From NCBI GenBank assembly GCA_026388715.1, contig JAPLJF010000010.1:186001-250000 (forward strand): 64,000 nucleotides of DNA, given 5' to 3'. The DNA comes from Deltaproteobacteria bacterium (GTDB taxonomy: Bacteria > Desulfobacterota > Desulfobulbia > Desulfobulbales > Desulfocapsaceae). Shown here in pieces: positions 63,799 through 64,000 of the stretch. The translations under genes and the position numbers were made by a program. The notes beneath the pieces are model-generated. The model was not told where the DNA came from and did not search any database. It was given only the letters and a program-made list of their open reading frames with translations. Within the stretch, counting starts at the first letter, position 1; each line of letters begins with the position of its first letter.

Positions 63799-64000
63799 TC
63801 AGTCGCCCCTTTCATCTACATCCTTCTGCCGTCTGTTGACCGCTATCGCCTGCGCATAAATCCCCATGAGCGCTTCATAGTTCGACTTTTCGGTATAAGC
63901 CTCCTCAAACGACTGTCGTGCCCCGTGGGCCAACCGCTCAAGTAGCCCCGGTGTACGCCAGGCAGATTGCACCTCCCGCAACAGCGACTCCGGATCGGCC
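63799..64000 (-). CDS. Glycosyltransferase C-terminus (5' part beyond the right edge)
   Basis: The minus strand reads ADPESLLREVQSAWRTPGLLERLAHGARQSFEEAYTEKSNYEALMGIYAQAIAVNRRQK up to the stop at 63799. This is the typical end of a GT4-type (group 1) glycosyltransferase: the last helix with the xSxxxYxxLxxxY motif. About 66 residues are in the window. A precise sugar specificity cannot be read. Confidence 0.8.
   Translation of the reverse strand, partial: ADPESLLREVQSAWRTPGLLERLAHGARQSFEEAYTEKSNYEALMGIYAQAIAVNRRQKDVDERGD

Overview
The window looks like part of the chromosome of a Gram-negative, anaerobic-type bacterium, most probably a Desulfobulbales-like Desulfobacterota. Pointers are a tRNA for selenocysteine, rubrerythrin, a CooT-like nickel protein, Kdo biosynthesis, a type IV pilus locus and protein sequences of that flavour. 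The lineage is inferred from gene content only. One gene runs off each edge: ahcY on the left and a glycosyltransferase on the right.

Bases 1-50.4 kb are mostly housekeeping. In order they hold the SAM cycle (ahcY, metK), an AcuI-like reductase, kdsD, a CooT/His-rich pair, an ABC-F ATPase, a diguanylate cyclase, pyruvate kinase, tRNA-Asn and tRNA-Pro, an AI-2E-type permease, ilvE, groES-groEL, tRNA-Met, tRNA-Sec, glyQ, uvrA and secB. Then come a minus-strand type IV pilus operon (pilM-N-O-P, a split PilQ-like pair, a lipoprotein), lepB, pyrB-pyrC, queC, gap-pgk-tpiA-secG-tRNA-Leu, rubrerythrin, a DMT exporter, an unrecognised exported protein with a caspase-like His/Cys pair, holA, clpS-clpA, a DedA fusion, a CAP protein and an MFS exporter.

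Two dispersed intergenic element families cover this half. The first is a palindromic element of about 100-160 bp, with about nine copies between 4.9 and 40.7 kb. Its hairpin stem shows compensatory changes between copies. The second is a 126-156 bp element with terminal inverted repeats, present twice. One copy sits between the convergent genes pyrC and queC and encodes the last 12-13 residues of both proteins.

Bases 51.4-57.9 kb form a complete lasso-peptide gene cluster on the minus strand. In transcription order it has an ABC ATPase, an ABC permease, B1 (PqqD-like leader binder), B2 (transglutaminase-like leader protease), C (asparagine-synthetase-like macrocyclase), three precursor genes and an HPr-kinase-like peptide kinase. 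Two of the three precursors are too short or too weakly scored for routine gene calling. Only one precursor ends in Ser, the expected substrate residue of the kinase. A relic of a second kinase gene lies between two precursors, so the cluster appears to have grown by tandem duplication. This is the most interesting system in the window.

Bases 57.9-59.7 kb hold a solitary HigA-type antitoxin and a Fic AMP-transferase. Three copies of a short palindromic GGGGACGCTACC-type repeat flank and separate them. Bases 59.8-64 kb are a surface polysaccharide region: a polyprenyl sugar-phosphate transferase, a relic of a WecA-like gene, an AT-rich nucleotidyltransferase gene, a WecG/TagA transferase and a truncated glycosyltransferase.
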